Source: Candidatus Poribacteria bacterium (GTDB lineage Bacteria; Poribacteria; WGA-4E; WGA-3G). From it: DNA of 64,000 bases. Made by a program: the position numbers and the translations under genes. Each line of letters starts with the position of its first letter. The first letter of the stretch is position 1. Shown piece by piece: positions 52,225-62,574 of the stretch. The notes beneath the pieces were generated by a model. That model was given only the letters and a program-made list of their open reading frames with translations, was not told the origin of the DNA and searched no databases. The DNA lies in contig JAPPES010000005.1 of NCBI GenBank assembly GCA_028824125.1, positions 51,104-115,103 on the forward strand, in the 5' to 3' direction.

Positions 52225-52980
52225 ATCTACGAAATAATCATTTTATGTTTTGGGACATGGTTAACAGGGGTAAGTAAAGCGGGTTTCGGTGGCGGCATCG
52301 GCATGATAGTTGTTCCACTATTCGCGCAATTCCGCCCTATCCGAAATGTTCTCGGCCTGATGCTGCCTCTCCTCTTCTCAACAGATGTTTTTTCATTGGG
52401 GCATTATTGGAAGCAGTGGCACCGCCAAAACATTTGGCAACTTGTACCCAGTGCTATCATCGGCATCGTTTTCGGGAGTTTCATCTTAAAAGACATCTCA
52501 GATGTCCATTTAAAGAAAATCATTGGTGGAATTGTCTGTCTGTTTGCCGTATTAGAATTTTTCCGGCCCCGCATCATGCAGCGGCTAAACCCAGATTCTA
52601 CGGACAAAGAACCCGTTATGCGTTTCAAAACGTGGCATGGCGTGCTTGCAGGTATCATCGCAGGTATTTTTTCCACACTTGCACACATGGCGGGCCCGAT
52701 CATCGTCATGTACCTATTACCCCAGCGGTTAGGTAATCGTCCATTCGTTGCTACAACCACTGTGCTTTACTTTTTCATAAACCTTGTTAAGTTTCCGTTC
52801 TATTACCAACTTGGATTTTTTCCGTTCGAAGTCATCATAGAGGCTTTAGTGCTTCTTCCGTTTGTTGGACTCGGTGTTCAAGTTGGTGTCTATCTGAACA
52901 GTCGTTTCTCAGAACGAATCTTTTCCAGAATTGTGCTAATTTTGTTGTTCGCAACTGGCATACATCTATTATTTAGTTGA
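52225..52980 (+). CDS. TSUP family sulfite/sulfur-compound exporter (TauE/SafE-like)
   Basis: An inner-membrane protein with about 7-8 hydrophobic helices and the family patterns GTWLTGVSKAGFGGGIG (first helix, Gly-rich) and GIFSTLAHMAGPIIVMYLL (second repeat). The open frame extends to TTG 52141, but a good promoter and an AGGAG ribosome site (52214-52218) occupy that stretch. No ATG, GTG or TTG lies within 10 nt after AGGAG. The frame passes ATC at 52225, six nt from it, which would give MYEIIILCFG, the normal TSUP opening. I therefore annotate from 52225 as an unusual AUC start or a base error. Exports sulfite or organosulfonates in known relatives; substrate unproven. Confidence 0.75.
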   Translation: MYEIIILCFGTWLTGVSKAGFGGGIGMIVVPLFAQFRPIRNVLGLMLPLLFSTDVFSLGHYWKQWHRQNIWQLVPSAIIGIVFGSFILKDISDVHLKKIIGGIVCLFAVLEFFRPRIMQRLNPDSTDKEPVMRFKTWHGVLAGIIAGIFSTLAHMAGPIIVMYLLPQRLGNRPFVATTTVLYFFINLVKFPFYYQLGFFPFEVIIEALVLLPFVGLGVQVGVYLNSRFSERIFSRIVLILLFATGIHLLFS

Positions 52981-53016
52981 GGAGTACAAGTGAATAGTTT
53001 TCAATAGTGCGTTCAC

Positions 53017-53508
53017 CTAATCTATCTCACTTGCTTTCTGTAAGGCTTTATTGATAAGCGATTCACTCAGACGTATTCCATTATCCTGCAACTGAATTAA
53101 AAGTGGTTTGATAGCAACAATCAAACCCTCTTCCTTTGCCTCCAGCAAAACACCTACTGTGCCCTTAACCTTTAATCCAATTTCTTTCGCCCTCTGTCTT
53201 CCATCCTTTTCATCAAGAAGAATGAGACGTGCATCATGTTCAGCTGCGAGAGCCAAGGCCTCGGCTTCACCTTCATCAAGTCCCACATAAACCTCAGCGG
53301 TTTGCGGATCCGTTAAATCAACAGTCTTAATCCATGGGGCATTTTCAAGGACTTCCCGACGGACTATCGGTTCTTTTTTGAGAAACTCCTGTTCAACTTT
53401 TCGTGGAATCCATACCTCTGTGTAAAACTCTTGCAACAGGGATAGAAGGTTGAGCCCGAGAAGTCCAACAAGCGGACTGTTATTGCTAATAACTGGTTGT
53501 ATTCGCAT
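53017..53508 (-). CDS. DUF3368 PIN-domain toxin (type II toxin-antitoxin system)
   Basis: A 163-residue protein of the DUF3368/PIN-like nuclease group. Opening PVISNNSPLVGLLGLNLLSLLQE has the asparagine/serine version of the first PIN position (usually D). GLDEGEAEALALAAEHDARLILLDEKDGRQRAKEIGL supplies the acidic centre (E, D, D). In the family, the toxin cleaves RNA. The antitoxin gene (UPF0175) ends 2 bp before its start, the usual toxin-second order. The replaced N-terminal acid is normal in DUF3368. Confidence 0.85.
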   Translation of the reverse strand: MRIQPVISNNSPLVGLLGLNLLSLLQEFYTEVWIPRKVEQEFLKKEPIVRREVLENAPWIKTVDLTDPQTAEVYVGLDEGEAEALALAAEHDARLILLDEKDGRQRAKEIGLKVKGTVGVLLEAKEEGLIVAIKPLLIQLQDNGIRLSESLINKALQKASEID

Positions 53509-53510
53509 TC

Positions 53511-54977
53511 CTAAAATTCGCTATTGATGAGCTCTTCTTCATCAAGAGTCAAGAGATAAAGTCCGTAGTCCTCCATCAGATACCAGAACTCTTCGCGTGG
53601 CACGCCTGCCAGGCGCGCCGCGAGTCCACTGCTGAGTATATCGTCTCCGTAATACTTCATTCCTAATGCTATCCGTGCCTCTTTATCAATTTCAAACGGC
53701 TCACTTCGTGGTGTCAATAATTGGACAATCTCTTTTGGCAAACGATCCGCTATTTTCTGTTCAAAAGCATCAATGTTCCTGTATGTATTGTGAAACATAC
53801 CCGTGACATCTACACCTTGTAGGAGTGCAGCTGTCAGGTCGGTTTTCGCTTTTTCCCAATTTTTTGCAAGCAGCCACGCTTCACCTCGTGTGTAATAGTA
53901 TTCGGCAATCTTCGGTCTGAGTTTTAGTGCTTCAGTATAATCCGCAATTGCATTGTCTAACTCTGCTTTGGCACGATAGGCGTTGCCCCGATGCGTGTAT
54001 GCCTCTACAAGTTCTGGTTCGAGTTGTATTGCTTTATCATAATCTTCAATCGCCTTGTCCAATTCGCCTTTAGCGTAGTAAGCCTGCCCCCGATTGAGGT
54101 ATGCTTCTGCAAAATCCGGGTTGCACGCGATCGCTTTACTATGATCTTCAATCGCCTTGTTCACCTCGTCCTGTTCGGTGTAGATGAGACCGCGGTAGGT
54201 ATAAGGTTCAGCAAATTCGGGTTTGAGTTCAATCGCTTTATTGTAATCTTCAATTGCCTTGTCTACTTCGCCTTTATCACGGTAAGATTTACCACGTTCT
54301 GTCCAAGCCTCCGCAAACCCTGAATTCAACGCTATTGCAGCGTTATAGTCTTCAATCGCCTTATCTATATCCCCTTTGGTGTAGTAGGTTACACCGCGCT
54401 GGGTGTAGGCATCGGCAGCTGCTTCGGGTTTGAGATTAATTGCCGTGCTAAAGTCTTGGATGGCTTTTTCAAAAACAAGCAGATTGCGGTAAGCCAACCC
54501 ACGTCCCAAATAGGCAGCTGGATCGTCCGGTGTAAGACTTATGACTTTGCTAAAGTCATCAACTGAGCGGTAAAATCTGCCCCTTTCGTGGTAAGCCGCA
54601 CCACGCCCCATGTAAGCAAGGAGAACAAGTTCAAAATCCAGTGTGCTTACCTCACCAAAGTCCTCTTTTAATTCTATCGCCCTACTGAAGTCTTTGATAG
54701 CATAATCAAACTCGCTTTTGTTGGTGTAAGCAAGTGCCCGATTATGATAGGCTTCGGCAAATTCCGGGGACAATATGATCGCTTCGTTAAACTGTGCGAT
54801 TCCCCGGTCATAGTCGCCGTTTTCACAATAAGCAATACCACGTTTGTTATACGCATCTGCCTCATCATTGACGGCAGTTGCTGTCTTTATATACTCTCCA
54901 ACTACCATGTTAGGCGTACTTATACGACTGTATCCAGCATTGGTAGCAGAAAGATCCGAGTTCGGTTGTCGCATCAC
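53511..54977 (-). CDS. TPR protein fused to UPF0175 antitoxin domain
   Basis: A 488-residue protein. Residues about 35-400 are 11 or so tetratricopeptide repeats of near-consensus sequence (YNKAIELKPEFAEPYTYRGL and similar). The last 80 residues contain LPKEIVQLLTP and IALGMKYYGDDILSSGLAARLAGVPREEFWYLMEDYG. This is the UPF0175 antitoxin pattern (ALxxYxxGxISxGxAAxLAGxxxxEFxxLL). UPF0175 proteins are normally only about 80-90 residues. Two bp separate it from the DUF3368 toxin, so the fused protein takes the antitoxin's genetic place. The TPR part may dock the antitoxin to another protein. The fusion is plainly visible in one unbroken frame. Confidence 0.85.
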   Translation of the reverse strand: MMRQPNSDLSATNAGYSRISTPNMVVGEYIKTATAVNDEADAYNKRGIAYCENGDYDRGIAQFNEAIILSPEFAEAYHNRALAYTNKSEFDYAIKDFSRAIELKEDFGEVSTLDFELVLLAYMGRGAAYHERGRFYRSVDDFSKVISLTPDDPAAYLGRGLAYRNLLVFEKAIQDFSTAINLKPEAAADAYTQRGVTYYTKGDIDKAIEDYNAAIALNSGFAEAWTERGKSYRDKGEVDKAIEDYNKAIELKPEFAEPYTYRGLIYTEQDEVNKAIEDHSKAIACNPDFAEAYLNRGQAYYAKGELDKAIEDYDKAIQLEPELVEAYTHRGNAYRAKAELDNAIADYTEALKLRPKIAEYYYTRGEAWLLAKNWEKAKTDLTAALLQGVDVTGMFHNTYRNIDAFEQKIADRLPKEIVQLLTPRSEPFEIDKEARIALGMKYYGDDILSSGLAARLAGVPREEFWYLMEDYGLYLLTLDEEELINSEF

Positions 54978-55250
54978 TTTTCACCCGCACAATGTGAGTT
55001 GTTTGAAGGTAATAATAACATGCAAGATTAGCAGATGTCAACCGAAATCTGAATTGCGGATAATCCGCTATTCAGACAACAATCCCGAAATTCTGGTTCA
55101 GACAGGTATCCACAATCCTCTTGATTTCATTCGGTAAATATGATATGTTATCTATCAATGTGAAGCTTGCACAATCTATACATGTCGGAATTACTGTAAA
55201 GCACACCAGAAGAATTAATCGGGCGATTAAAAACACAAGGAGTCATATAA

Positions 55251-56231
55251 ATGACATTAAAATGGGGTGTCCTCGGTGCGGGCAGCGTAGCGCAACGCCG
55301 AGCAATGCCCGCCATCCAAAAAGCAACAAGCGCAGAACTGCATGCCCTCTTCTCTCGAGACGCGGCGCGCGCTGAACAACTCGCAACAGAACATAATGCC
55401 ACAACAGCATATAGCAGCATTGATGACCTACTCACTGATCCGCAACTTGATGCAATCTACGTCTCAACCCCTGTTAATCTCCACTGCGAACAGGTAATCG
55501 CTGCCGCAGAACGCGGACTGCATGTCCTCTGTGACAAACCGATGGCACTTAATCCTCAAGAATGTGAGCAGATGATTGACGCATGCAACGCAAACAATGT
55601 GCATCTGCAGGTCTGTTTTCTTTTCCGATTCCATTCCTGTTTTCAACAGATTAAAACATGGGTTAATGAAAATCGTCTCGGACAGATAGTCCACGGTAGG
55701 ATGCCTTTCCTGAAAAAATACCTGTTGACAGCAGACGAATGGCGCGCACAACCCGATAAAGGTGGGGGTGGATGCCTGATGGACTTAGGGCCGCACAGTG
55801 TTGATCTGCTACGTTATCTCATCGGCGAGGTCACCGAAGTCACCGCATTTTGCGACAGCGCAATTCATAATTACCAGGTAGAGGAGACCGGTGGTATTCT
55901 GATGCGGTTTCAGAACGGTGCACAAGGCTTCACAGATCTCAGTTTCTCTGTTGCCCAGTGTGATATTGTCCTTGAACTCTATGGGACAGAAGGTGCCGTA
56001 TCTGTTTTAAATGATGATGGCTGGAAAATCCATACATGTTTTGATGGCGAAAAGCAGGTTATTCCATCCCAATACGAGGACCTCTACCAACACCAATTTG
56101 AACATTTTGCCGAATGCGTAGCGACTGGTATTGCCCCACTTGCCAGCGGAAACGATGGTTTAAAGGCAAATACTATCTTATCCGCAGCATACCAATCCGC
56201 CCGTACCAGACAAGTTGTACAATGTGGGTAA
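55251..56231 (+). CDS. Gfo/Idh/MocA family oxidoreductase
   Basis: A 326-residue NAD(P)-dependent dehydrogenase. The Rossmann motif GVLGAGSVAQRRAMPAI is at 5-21, DAIYVSTPVNLHCEQ at about 65-79, the VLCDKPMALNPQE motif with the catalytic lysine at about 93-105, and GGGGCLMDLGPHSVDLLRYL (about 170-189), with the conserved Asp/His pair. Family members act on inositols, sugars and related polyols; substrate unknown. An ACAAGGAG ribosome site precedes the ATG. Stands alone. Confidence 0.88.
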   Translation: MTLKWGVLGAGSVAQRRAMPAIQKATSAELHALFSRDAARAEQLATEHNATTAYSSIDDLLTDPQLDAIYVSTPVNLHCEQVIAAAERGLHVLCDKPMALNPQECEQMIDACNANNVHLQVCFLFRFHSCFQQIKTWVNENRLGQIVHGRMPFLKKYLLTADEWRAQPDKGGGGCLMDLGPHSVDLLRYLIGEVTEVTAFCDSAIHNYQVEETGGILMRFQNGAQGFTDLSFSVAQCDIVLELYGTEGAVSVLNDDGWKIHTCFDGEKQVIPSQYEDLYQHQFEHFAECVATGIAPLASGNDGLKANTILSAAYQSARTRQVVQCG

Positions 56232-56416
56232 ATGTTGACCATTCAGAGAGCTATGCCAAAATGACACACTTTCTACATAACTCAATAAAACAGAGACAAA
56301 TTGTCACGATTTTACACACCCCAAAATATCGGAAAAACCCGCTAAATAAGAGTACACCCACATTTCGAGAATTGGCACATATCTTGCTATATCTTAAAGC
56401 GTATTTGATTATATAG

Positions 56417-56451
56417 TTCGGGTTCACAATAAAATGTAAACAAAACCCGAA
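56417..56451. promoter_or_regulatory. Inverted repeat upstream of groESL
   Basis: TTCGGGTT (56417-56424) and AACCCGAA (56444-56451), perfect 8-bp arms 19 bp apart, 36 bp before the groES start. It does not match the CIRCE operator (TTAGCACTC-N9-GAGTGCTAA). It could be an operator or a leader hairpin for a different heat-shock control. Confidence 0.45.
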
Positions 56452-56487
56452 ATACGTTAATAACCCATTTAGGAGGGAATTATAGAT

Positions 56488-56778
56488 ATGGCACTTGTAC
56501 CTCTTGGCGATCGAATTCTCGTCAAACGTTCCGAAGAGGATGAACAGAAAACCAGTGGTGGGATTATCATTCCAGACACCGCCAAAGAAAAACCTCAAGA
56601 AGGTGAAGTTATTGCGGTTGGTAACGGCCGTATACTTGATAACGGTGAGCGACAGGCTGTAGACGTTGAAGTCGGCGATAAAGTCTTGTTCGCAAAATAT
56701 GGCGGGACAGAAGTAACCTACGATAATGTTGAATTTCTGATCTTGCGCGAAGATGATATCTTAGCCAAGGTTAACTAA
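56488..56778 (+). CDS. groES: Co-chaperonin GroES
   Basis: A 96-residue Gro[36 protein letters not shown] with the mobile loop (SGGIIIPD), and [33 protein letters not shown]. It caps GroEL during protein folding. AGGAGG lies 13 nt before the ATG; groEL begins 20 bp after its stop with its own AAGGAG. Confidence 0.97.
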   Translation: MALVPLGDRILVKRSEEDEQKTSGGIIIPDTAKEKPQEGEVIAVGNGRILDNGERQAVDVEVGDKVLFAKYGGTEVTYDNVEFLILREDDILAKVN

Positions 56779-56786
56779 ATAAGTAA

Positions 56787-58424
<1,638 letters not shown>

Positions 58425-58497
58425 TCTAAGAGAACCTCTCATAAATAGTAAACAGACTCGGTCTGTGGTTAGAGTTTATGAGAGAAATCTCGTTATA

Positions 58498-58533
58498 GAA
58501 ATCGGGAGGATTAACATCCTCCCGATTTCTTTT
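58498..58533 (+). terminator. Rho-independent terminator after groESL
   Basis: GAAATCGGGAGGAT (58498-58511), loop TAAC, perfect complement to 58529, then TTTT. A 14-bp uninterrupted stem. Confidence 0.9.
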
Positions 58534-58557
58534 ACTTAATACAAATTAACGCGATTC

Positions 58558-58635
58558 ATGGCGGTACTTAGCAAACTGAAAGAGATTGCTGATGAAATAC
58601 TGGCACTTAAGCGGAAAGTGAAGGTTGCTGAATGA
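58558..58635 (+). other. Possible 25-residue ORF or gene remnant
   Basis: ATG 58558 to TGA 58633-58635 encodes MAVLSKLKEIADEILALKRK and five more residues, an amphipathic coiled-coil-like stretch. There is no ribosome site. The preceding AATACAAATTAACGCG resembles the left end of the element at 20894. It may be a leftover of a longer gene; I cannot name it. Confidence 0.25.
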
Positions 58636-58687
58636 GGTTTTAACGTTATAAACATCTCTTATATCTTACCTTGTTGACAAATTTTAT

Positions 58688-58716
58688 TTGACAAATAGCA
58701 AATTTTATCGTATAAT
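58688..58716 (+). promoter_or_regulatory. Consensus sigma-70 promoter for the DUF2806/hsdS region
   Basis: TTGACA (58688-58693), exactly 17 bp, TATAAT (58711-58716); a second TTGACA lies at 58674. The next gene starts 242 bp downstream, so the leader is long and contains palindromes TACCCAaacTGGGTA (58803-58817) and ACCTCA/TGAGGT (58857-58883). Confidence 0.75.
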
Positions 58717-58957
58717 TGCCATATAATTTGTTTCTGGATATTTAAATGAGGAATGTTTAGAATTAGAAATTAATGTAGCTAATGATAGCACATTAAAATT
58801 TTCTACCCAAACTGGGTACTATGGGCTTAAGGACTTTGATGTTACCACTATTATTACCTCACATTCAATTAGTATATGAGGTATTGGTCTATCATAACCA
58901 GCCCGAATCTTAAGACTAAAATGATTTCAGGTCGCAATAGTAAAAGGATTATAGACA

Positions 58958-59992
58958 ATGTCAACAGAAATTTTTCAACTTTTACCAGAAGGACTTGCTA
59001 TAGCATTAGCAGCTCTGCCAGATACTCATAAGGAAAGAGCAATTCGGTATTTAGGCAAATTAATAGAACCAATCGGAAAACAGGGTGACTCTCAAAAACT
59101 ACTAAAAGATTTAAGAGATAAAAGATTTCGTTCTGTCTATGAACAGAGACCATTAAACAATGTAGACACAGGAATAAGAACTGCAGAAATTTTGGGTGAA
59201 GATGAAAGTTCCACTGCTAACACCGATGAAATTAACAATCCAAATAAACATGATGTACCTGAAGATGAATGGATTAGTGAATTTGAAAATCAATCACGAC
59301 ATAAAAGCTCGTCCGCAATGCGTGAAAGGTTTGCGAGATTGTTGGCAGGTGAAATTAAGAGTCCTGGAACTTTTTCATTGTGTACTATTAAATCATTAGG
59401 TGAAATAGATGAGAAAACTGCTAATATTTTTAAAATATTCTGTTCCGCATGTATTTCATTTGATAATCCGCTTGGTTCCAAATTTATCAGTCTTTCCATA
59501 TTGCCGAACCTCGTTGATAGAGATCAATCAAATGCCGATTTAGGATTAAACAGCTTTAAAAAATACGGAATCAGCGATTATATGATAAGTAGATTAGTTG
59601 AATTAGGATTGCTGGAACAATATGTAAATTTCCCTAACCCATCAGGAATAGGTACGTATGTACCCCAAATAGATATGAGTCCGCATTTTTTGGGTGAAAA
59701 AGAACAATTTACACCATTTTTGTATTCAGATAAGTATTATGTGTTAGATTGGATTGATCAGGATAAACAGATAAATTGGGATTTCAAATTGATTGGATTT
59801 AGGCTATCTTCAGTTGGAATGGAACTTATGAATATAGTTGATAAAGATATTGTAACATCATTCCATGAGGATATGTTAAACTTCCTTAAAATGCATAACC
59901 TACAACTACTTGAAGCACACAGAACTGACGATGGGGGATTTAATGTCTATAGGTGGGAAAAAATAGGTAACTTACGCGACATTTTATCGTAG
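58958..59992 (+). CDS. DUF2806 family protein, probable defence-associated
   Basis: A 344-residue cytoplasmic protein that I match tentatively to DUF2806 from DEWISEFENQSRHKSSSAMRERFARLLAGEIKSPGTFSLCTIKSL (in two parts). In the family, this segment is a helical unit with a conserved LWARLLAGE-x-PGxFS pattern. The N-terminal 100 residues resemble nothing I know. GC is lower here than in the core genes (about 35-37%), with AT-rich codon use, suggesting acquisition. It is followed, after a repeat, by an orphan HsdS, so it may be part of a defence island. Function unknown. Confidence 0.55.
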   Translation: MSTEIFQLLPEGLAIALAALPDTHKERAIRYLGKLIEPIGKQGDSQKLLKDLRDKRFRSVYEQRPLNNVDTGIRTAEILGEDESSTANTDEINNPNKHDVPEDEWISEFENQSRHKSSSAMRERFARLLAGEIKSPGTFSLCTIKSLGEIDEKTANIFKIFCSACISFDNPLGSKFISLSILPNLVDRDQSNADLGLNSFKKYGISDYMISRLVELGLLEQYVNFPNPSGIGTYVPQIDMSPHFLGEKEQFTPFLYSDKYYVLDWIDQDKQINWDFKLIGFRLSSVGMELMNIVDKDIVTSFHEDMLNFLKMHNLQLLEAHRTDDGGFNVYRWEKIGNLRDILS

Positions 59993-60018
59993 AATTGAAA
60001 TCGACATGAGAAATAGAA

Positions 60019-60064
60019 AAGTCCGAGAAATCCGTGTAATCCGTACAATCCGCGATTCAGACAA
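60019..60064. repeat. CGCGATTCAGACA-family repeat
   Basis: GTCCGAGAAATCCGTGTAAT followed by CCGTACAATCCGCGATTCAGACA. Same family as 41740, 45117 and 55047. It separates DUF2806 from the HsdS genes. Confidence 0.6.
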
Positions 60065-60079
60065 AAAGGTATTAGAATT

Positions 60080-60130
60080 ATGAGACGCTATCCTAAATAC
60101 AAAAAGAGTAATGTGGAGTGGAGGAAGTGA
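60080..60130 (+). pseudogene. Remnant of an HsdS N-terminus (leader peptide MRRYPKYKKSNVEWRK)
   Basis: ATG 60080 to TGA 60128-60130 reads MRRYPKYKKSNVEWRK. Many type I specificity subunits begin with RYPKYKxSGVEW, so this is the intact opening of such a protein cut by a stop. The next frame's ATG (60132) begins the HsdS below, one base after the stop. It may act only as a coupled leader now. Confidence 0.65.
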
Positions 60131-60131
60131 T

Positions 60132-61400
60132 ATGAATTTATGGCGTAACATAACTGTTGGTAATTTGGGAGAAATTATCACAGGTTATACTCCACCAACA
60201 AAAAATACAGAATTTTTTGGTGATAAATATCCCTTCATTACTCCGACTGACATAACTATGGAATCTCGATCTGTTCAAACTGAACGCTTTTTGTCCCAGG
60301 AAGGTTATGAATACAATAAAAATCGCTTGCTTGCTCCAAATTCTGTTTGTGTTACTTGTATCGCAAGCATCGGTAAGATTTGCATGACAACCGTTCCCAG
60401 CGTAACGAATCAACAAATAAACAGCATTGTAGTGAATCAGGACCAATACGATCCGTACTTTGTCTATTATCTTCTTATAACCAAAACAGATGTAATTCAA
60501 AGTGTAGCAAATAGTGCAACAACTCCTATTGTAAATAAATCAACTTTTGCAAGCATACATGTTTGTGTTCCTCCACTTCCCGAACAAACCCAAATCGCCA
60601 ACTTCCTTGACCGAAAGACTGGGCAAATTGACGAACTCATCCGCATCAAAGAACGACAAATAGAACTGCTGCAGGAACAACGCACCGTACTAATAAATCA
60701 GGCAGTAACAAAGGGACTTGACCCACATGTGGAGATGAAACCGTCGGGCGTGGAGTGGATTGGGGAGATACCAAGACATTGGGAAGTCTTAAGAACGAAG
60801 CATGTTGGTTCAAGCAACCCATCCAAAAACAATATCAAGACAGCTTGTCTTAAGGATGAGCTTGTAGTCTTCCTTCCAATGGAACGTGTTCACACTGATG
60901 GAACAATTGATCAAGAATTAAGGCTACCATATTCTCAACTGAAAAATGGCTACACTTACTTTGAAGAAGGTGACATTTTAATAGCAAAAGTAACTCCTTG
61001 TTTTGAAAATGGAAAGATTATCCACATAAAGAATTTGGCAACCTCAGTTGGGTTTGGCTCAACCGAGTTTATTGTCATTCGTCCTGATCTGAAAAAGGTC
61101 TTTCCGCCTTTTTTGCATTATATTCTCTACAATGCTCCACTTCGTAGCATTGGTAAACATTTTATGACGAGTGCAATAGGTCTTAAACGAGTGCCAACTG
61201 AATTTGTTGAGAATTTTCGTATTCCTATACCAACTTATCAAGAACAACAGCAAATCGCAAACTTTCTCAGTCACAAAACCAAACAAATAGACGAACTGAT
61301 AGCCGCAGAGCAGCAAAAAATTGAACTCCTCAAGGAATACCGTCAATCCCTCATCTCCGAAGCAGTGACCGGCAAAATAGATGTCCGAAACGAAGTGTAG
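60132..61400 (+). CDS. hsdS: Type I restriction-modification specificity subunit (HsdS), apparently chimeric
   Basis: A 422-residue specificity subunit with two target-recognition domains. TRD1 is about 1-150 (NLGEIITGYTPPTKNTEFFG type start), then the conserved helix VCVPPLPEQTQIANFLDRKT with ELIRIKERQIELLQEQR. TRD2 begins KPSGVEWIGEIPRHWEVLRT (about 205) and ends IPTYQEQQQIANFLSHKTKQ followed by the second helix. Start 60132 is chosen for the GGAGG site at 60119 and the short leader. The upstream leader has the opening of the other TRD class, implying TRD1 replacement. There is no hsdM or hsdR nearby, so it must work with a methylase elsewhere or be inactive. Confidence 0.88.
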   Translation: MNLWRNITVGNLGEIITGYTPPTKNTEFFGDKYPFITPTDITMESRSVQTERFLSQEGYEYNKNRLLAPNSVCVTCIASIGKICMTTVPSVTNQQINSIVVNQDQYDPYFVYYLLITKTDVIQSVANSATTPIVNKSTFASIHVCVPPLPEQTQIANFLDRKTGQIDELIRIKERQIELLQEQRTVLINQAVTKGLDPHVEMKPSGVEWIGEIPRHWEVLRTKHVGSSNPSKNNIKTACLKDELVVFLPMERVHTDGTIDQELRLPYSQLKNGYTYFEEGDILIAKVTPCFENGKIIHIKNLATSVGFGSTEFIVIRPDLKKVFPPFLHYILYNAPLRSIGKHFMTSAIGLKRVPTEFVENFRIPIPTYQEQQQIANFLSHKTKQIDELIAAEQQKIELLKEYRQSLISEAVTGKIDVRNEV

Positions 61401-61515
61401 TCCTATTTTTTCTTTTCTGATTCGTCGCGCAATACATATCGCGTTGATTTTTCGGGATTTCTATGCTATACTTTCACAAAACGTTTTTGTTCAACAATTG
61501 AAAGCATAGGCATCC

Positions 61516-62574
61516 ATGCACAAGACACAGGATACGAAGATAGAACACTTTCCTGACCGTAGCCTCAGACGCTTGCTTCAAGACGGAGAATATGTGCGCG
61601 GGTTAGTCCAAATTATCGCACCCGACATTGAGGCGTTTCTTGACTTCAGCAGGATCACATACGAGAAAAGAAGTTTTATCTCTAAAGCCCTGCAAGAACG
61701 AGAGTCAGATGTGCTACTGAGTGTCCCATTTCAAGAAGACACGGATGCCACAGATACTAATACGCTGCTCATCTATATCCTCATTGAACATCAATCTACT
61801 GTGGATAAAACGATGGGGTTTCGGTTGTTATCTTATATGGTGCAAATCTGGGAATCGCAACGGCGGGAGTGGGAAACAGAGGAGTTTCCTGAAAATGAAA
61901 GACGCTTACAGTCGATCTTGCCAATCCTGTTTTATACAGGCGACCGTCCGTGGACAGTACCAGTGTCCCTGACGACGATCATGAATGTTCCTGAAATCTT
62001 GGAGCGTTTCGTCCCAAGTTTCGACACCCTGTTTTTAGGGGTCAAGGAGACTGAGGCAGAGGCACTGACGCAATCTGGACATCCGTTGGGCTGGTTGTTG
62101 CGTGTGCTTCAAAAGGAGCATTCAGATGAGACGGAGATAAGCGGAGCCTTAGTAGATGCCGTGTCGTATATGGCGTCAGTAGATGAGGATTTCGCCCCGC
62201 AAATTGCGGAGGCACTCCGGTATTTTGTGCAGTTGATATTTCACCGGCGCTCTCTTGACGAGCGCGATGCGTTAGTAGATATTATTAGACAACACATTCA
62301 AGACCATAAGGAGTTAGACACAATGGCACAGACAACGGCTGAGTTTCTCATAGAACAAGGCAAAGCAGAAGGTAAAGCAGAAGGCAGAGCAGAAGGTAAA
62401 CAGGATGCAGTCCTCAAACTCCTGCAGCTTCGATTTCAGAACGTGCCTGAAACGCTCTCCCGTGAAATCTGCAATATCCACAACCTACCGCTTCTTGATG
62501 AGCTCTTAGAGCAAGCCATGACTGTACAAAGCTTAGAGGAAATAGGGACGCATTCCTCCTTGAAGTCAACCTGA
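61516..62574 (+). CDS. Rpn/DUF4351-type putative nuclease (recombination-promoting nuclease family)
   Basis: A 352-residue protein. The first 230 residues match the Rpn/transposase_31 PD-(D/E)xK family: DRSLRRLLQDGEYVRGLVQIIAP, then DVLLSVPFQEDT (acidic residue) and LIYILIEHQSTVDKTMGFRL with the E-x-Q motif. The tail has charged EGKAEGKAEGRAEGKQD repeats and ends in the DUF4351 helix (LKLLQLRFQNVPETL). Related proteins promote recA-independent recombination or act as phage-defence nucleases. Multicopy in many genomes. Not a true transposase gene. Confidence 0.8.
   Translation: MHKTQDTKIEHFPDRSLRRLLQDGEYVRGLVQIIAPDIEAFLDFSRITYEKRSFISKALQERESDVLLSVPFQEDTDATDTNTLLIYILIEHQSTVDKTMGFRLLSYMVQIWESQRREWETEEFPENERRLQSILPILFYTGDRPWTVPVSLTTIMNVPEILERFVPSFDTLFLGVKETEAEALTQSGHPLGWLLRVLQKEHSDETEISGALVDAVSYMASVDEDFAPQIAEALRYFVQLIFHRRSLDERDALVDIIRQHIQDHKELDTMAQTTAEFLIEQGKAEGKAEGRAEGKQDAVLKLLQLRFQNVPETLSREICNIHNLPLLDELLEQAMTVQSLEEIGTHSSLKST

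Noticed and set aside
61516..62574. Insertion-sequence transposase
   Set aside because: The Rpn family was once labelled transposase_31, but there are no terminal repeats around it and it has a PD-(D/E)xK nuclease pattern.
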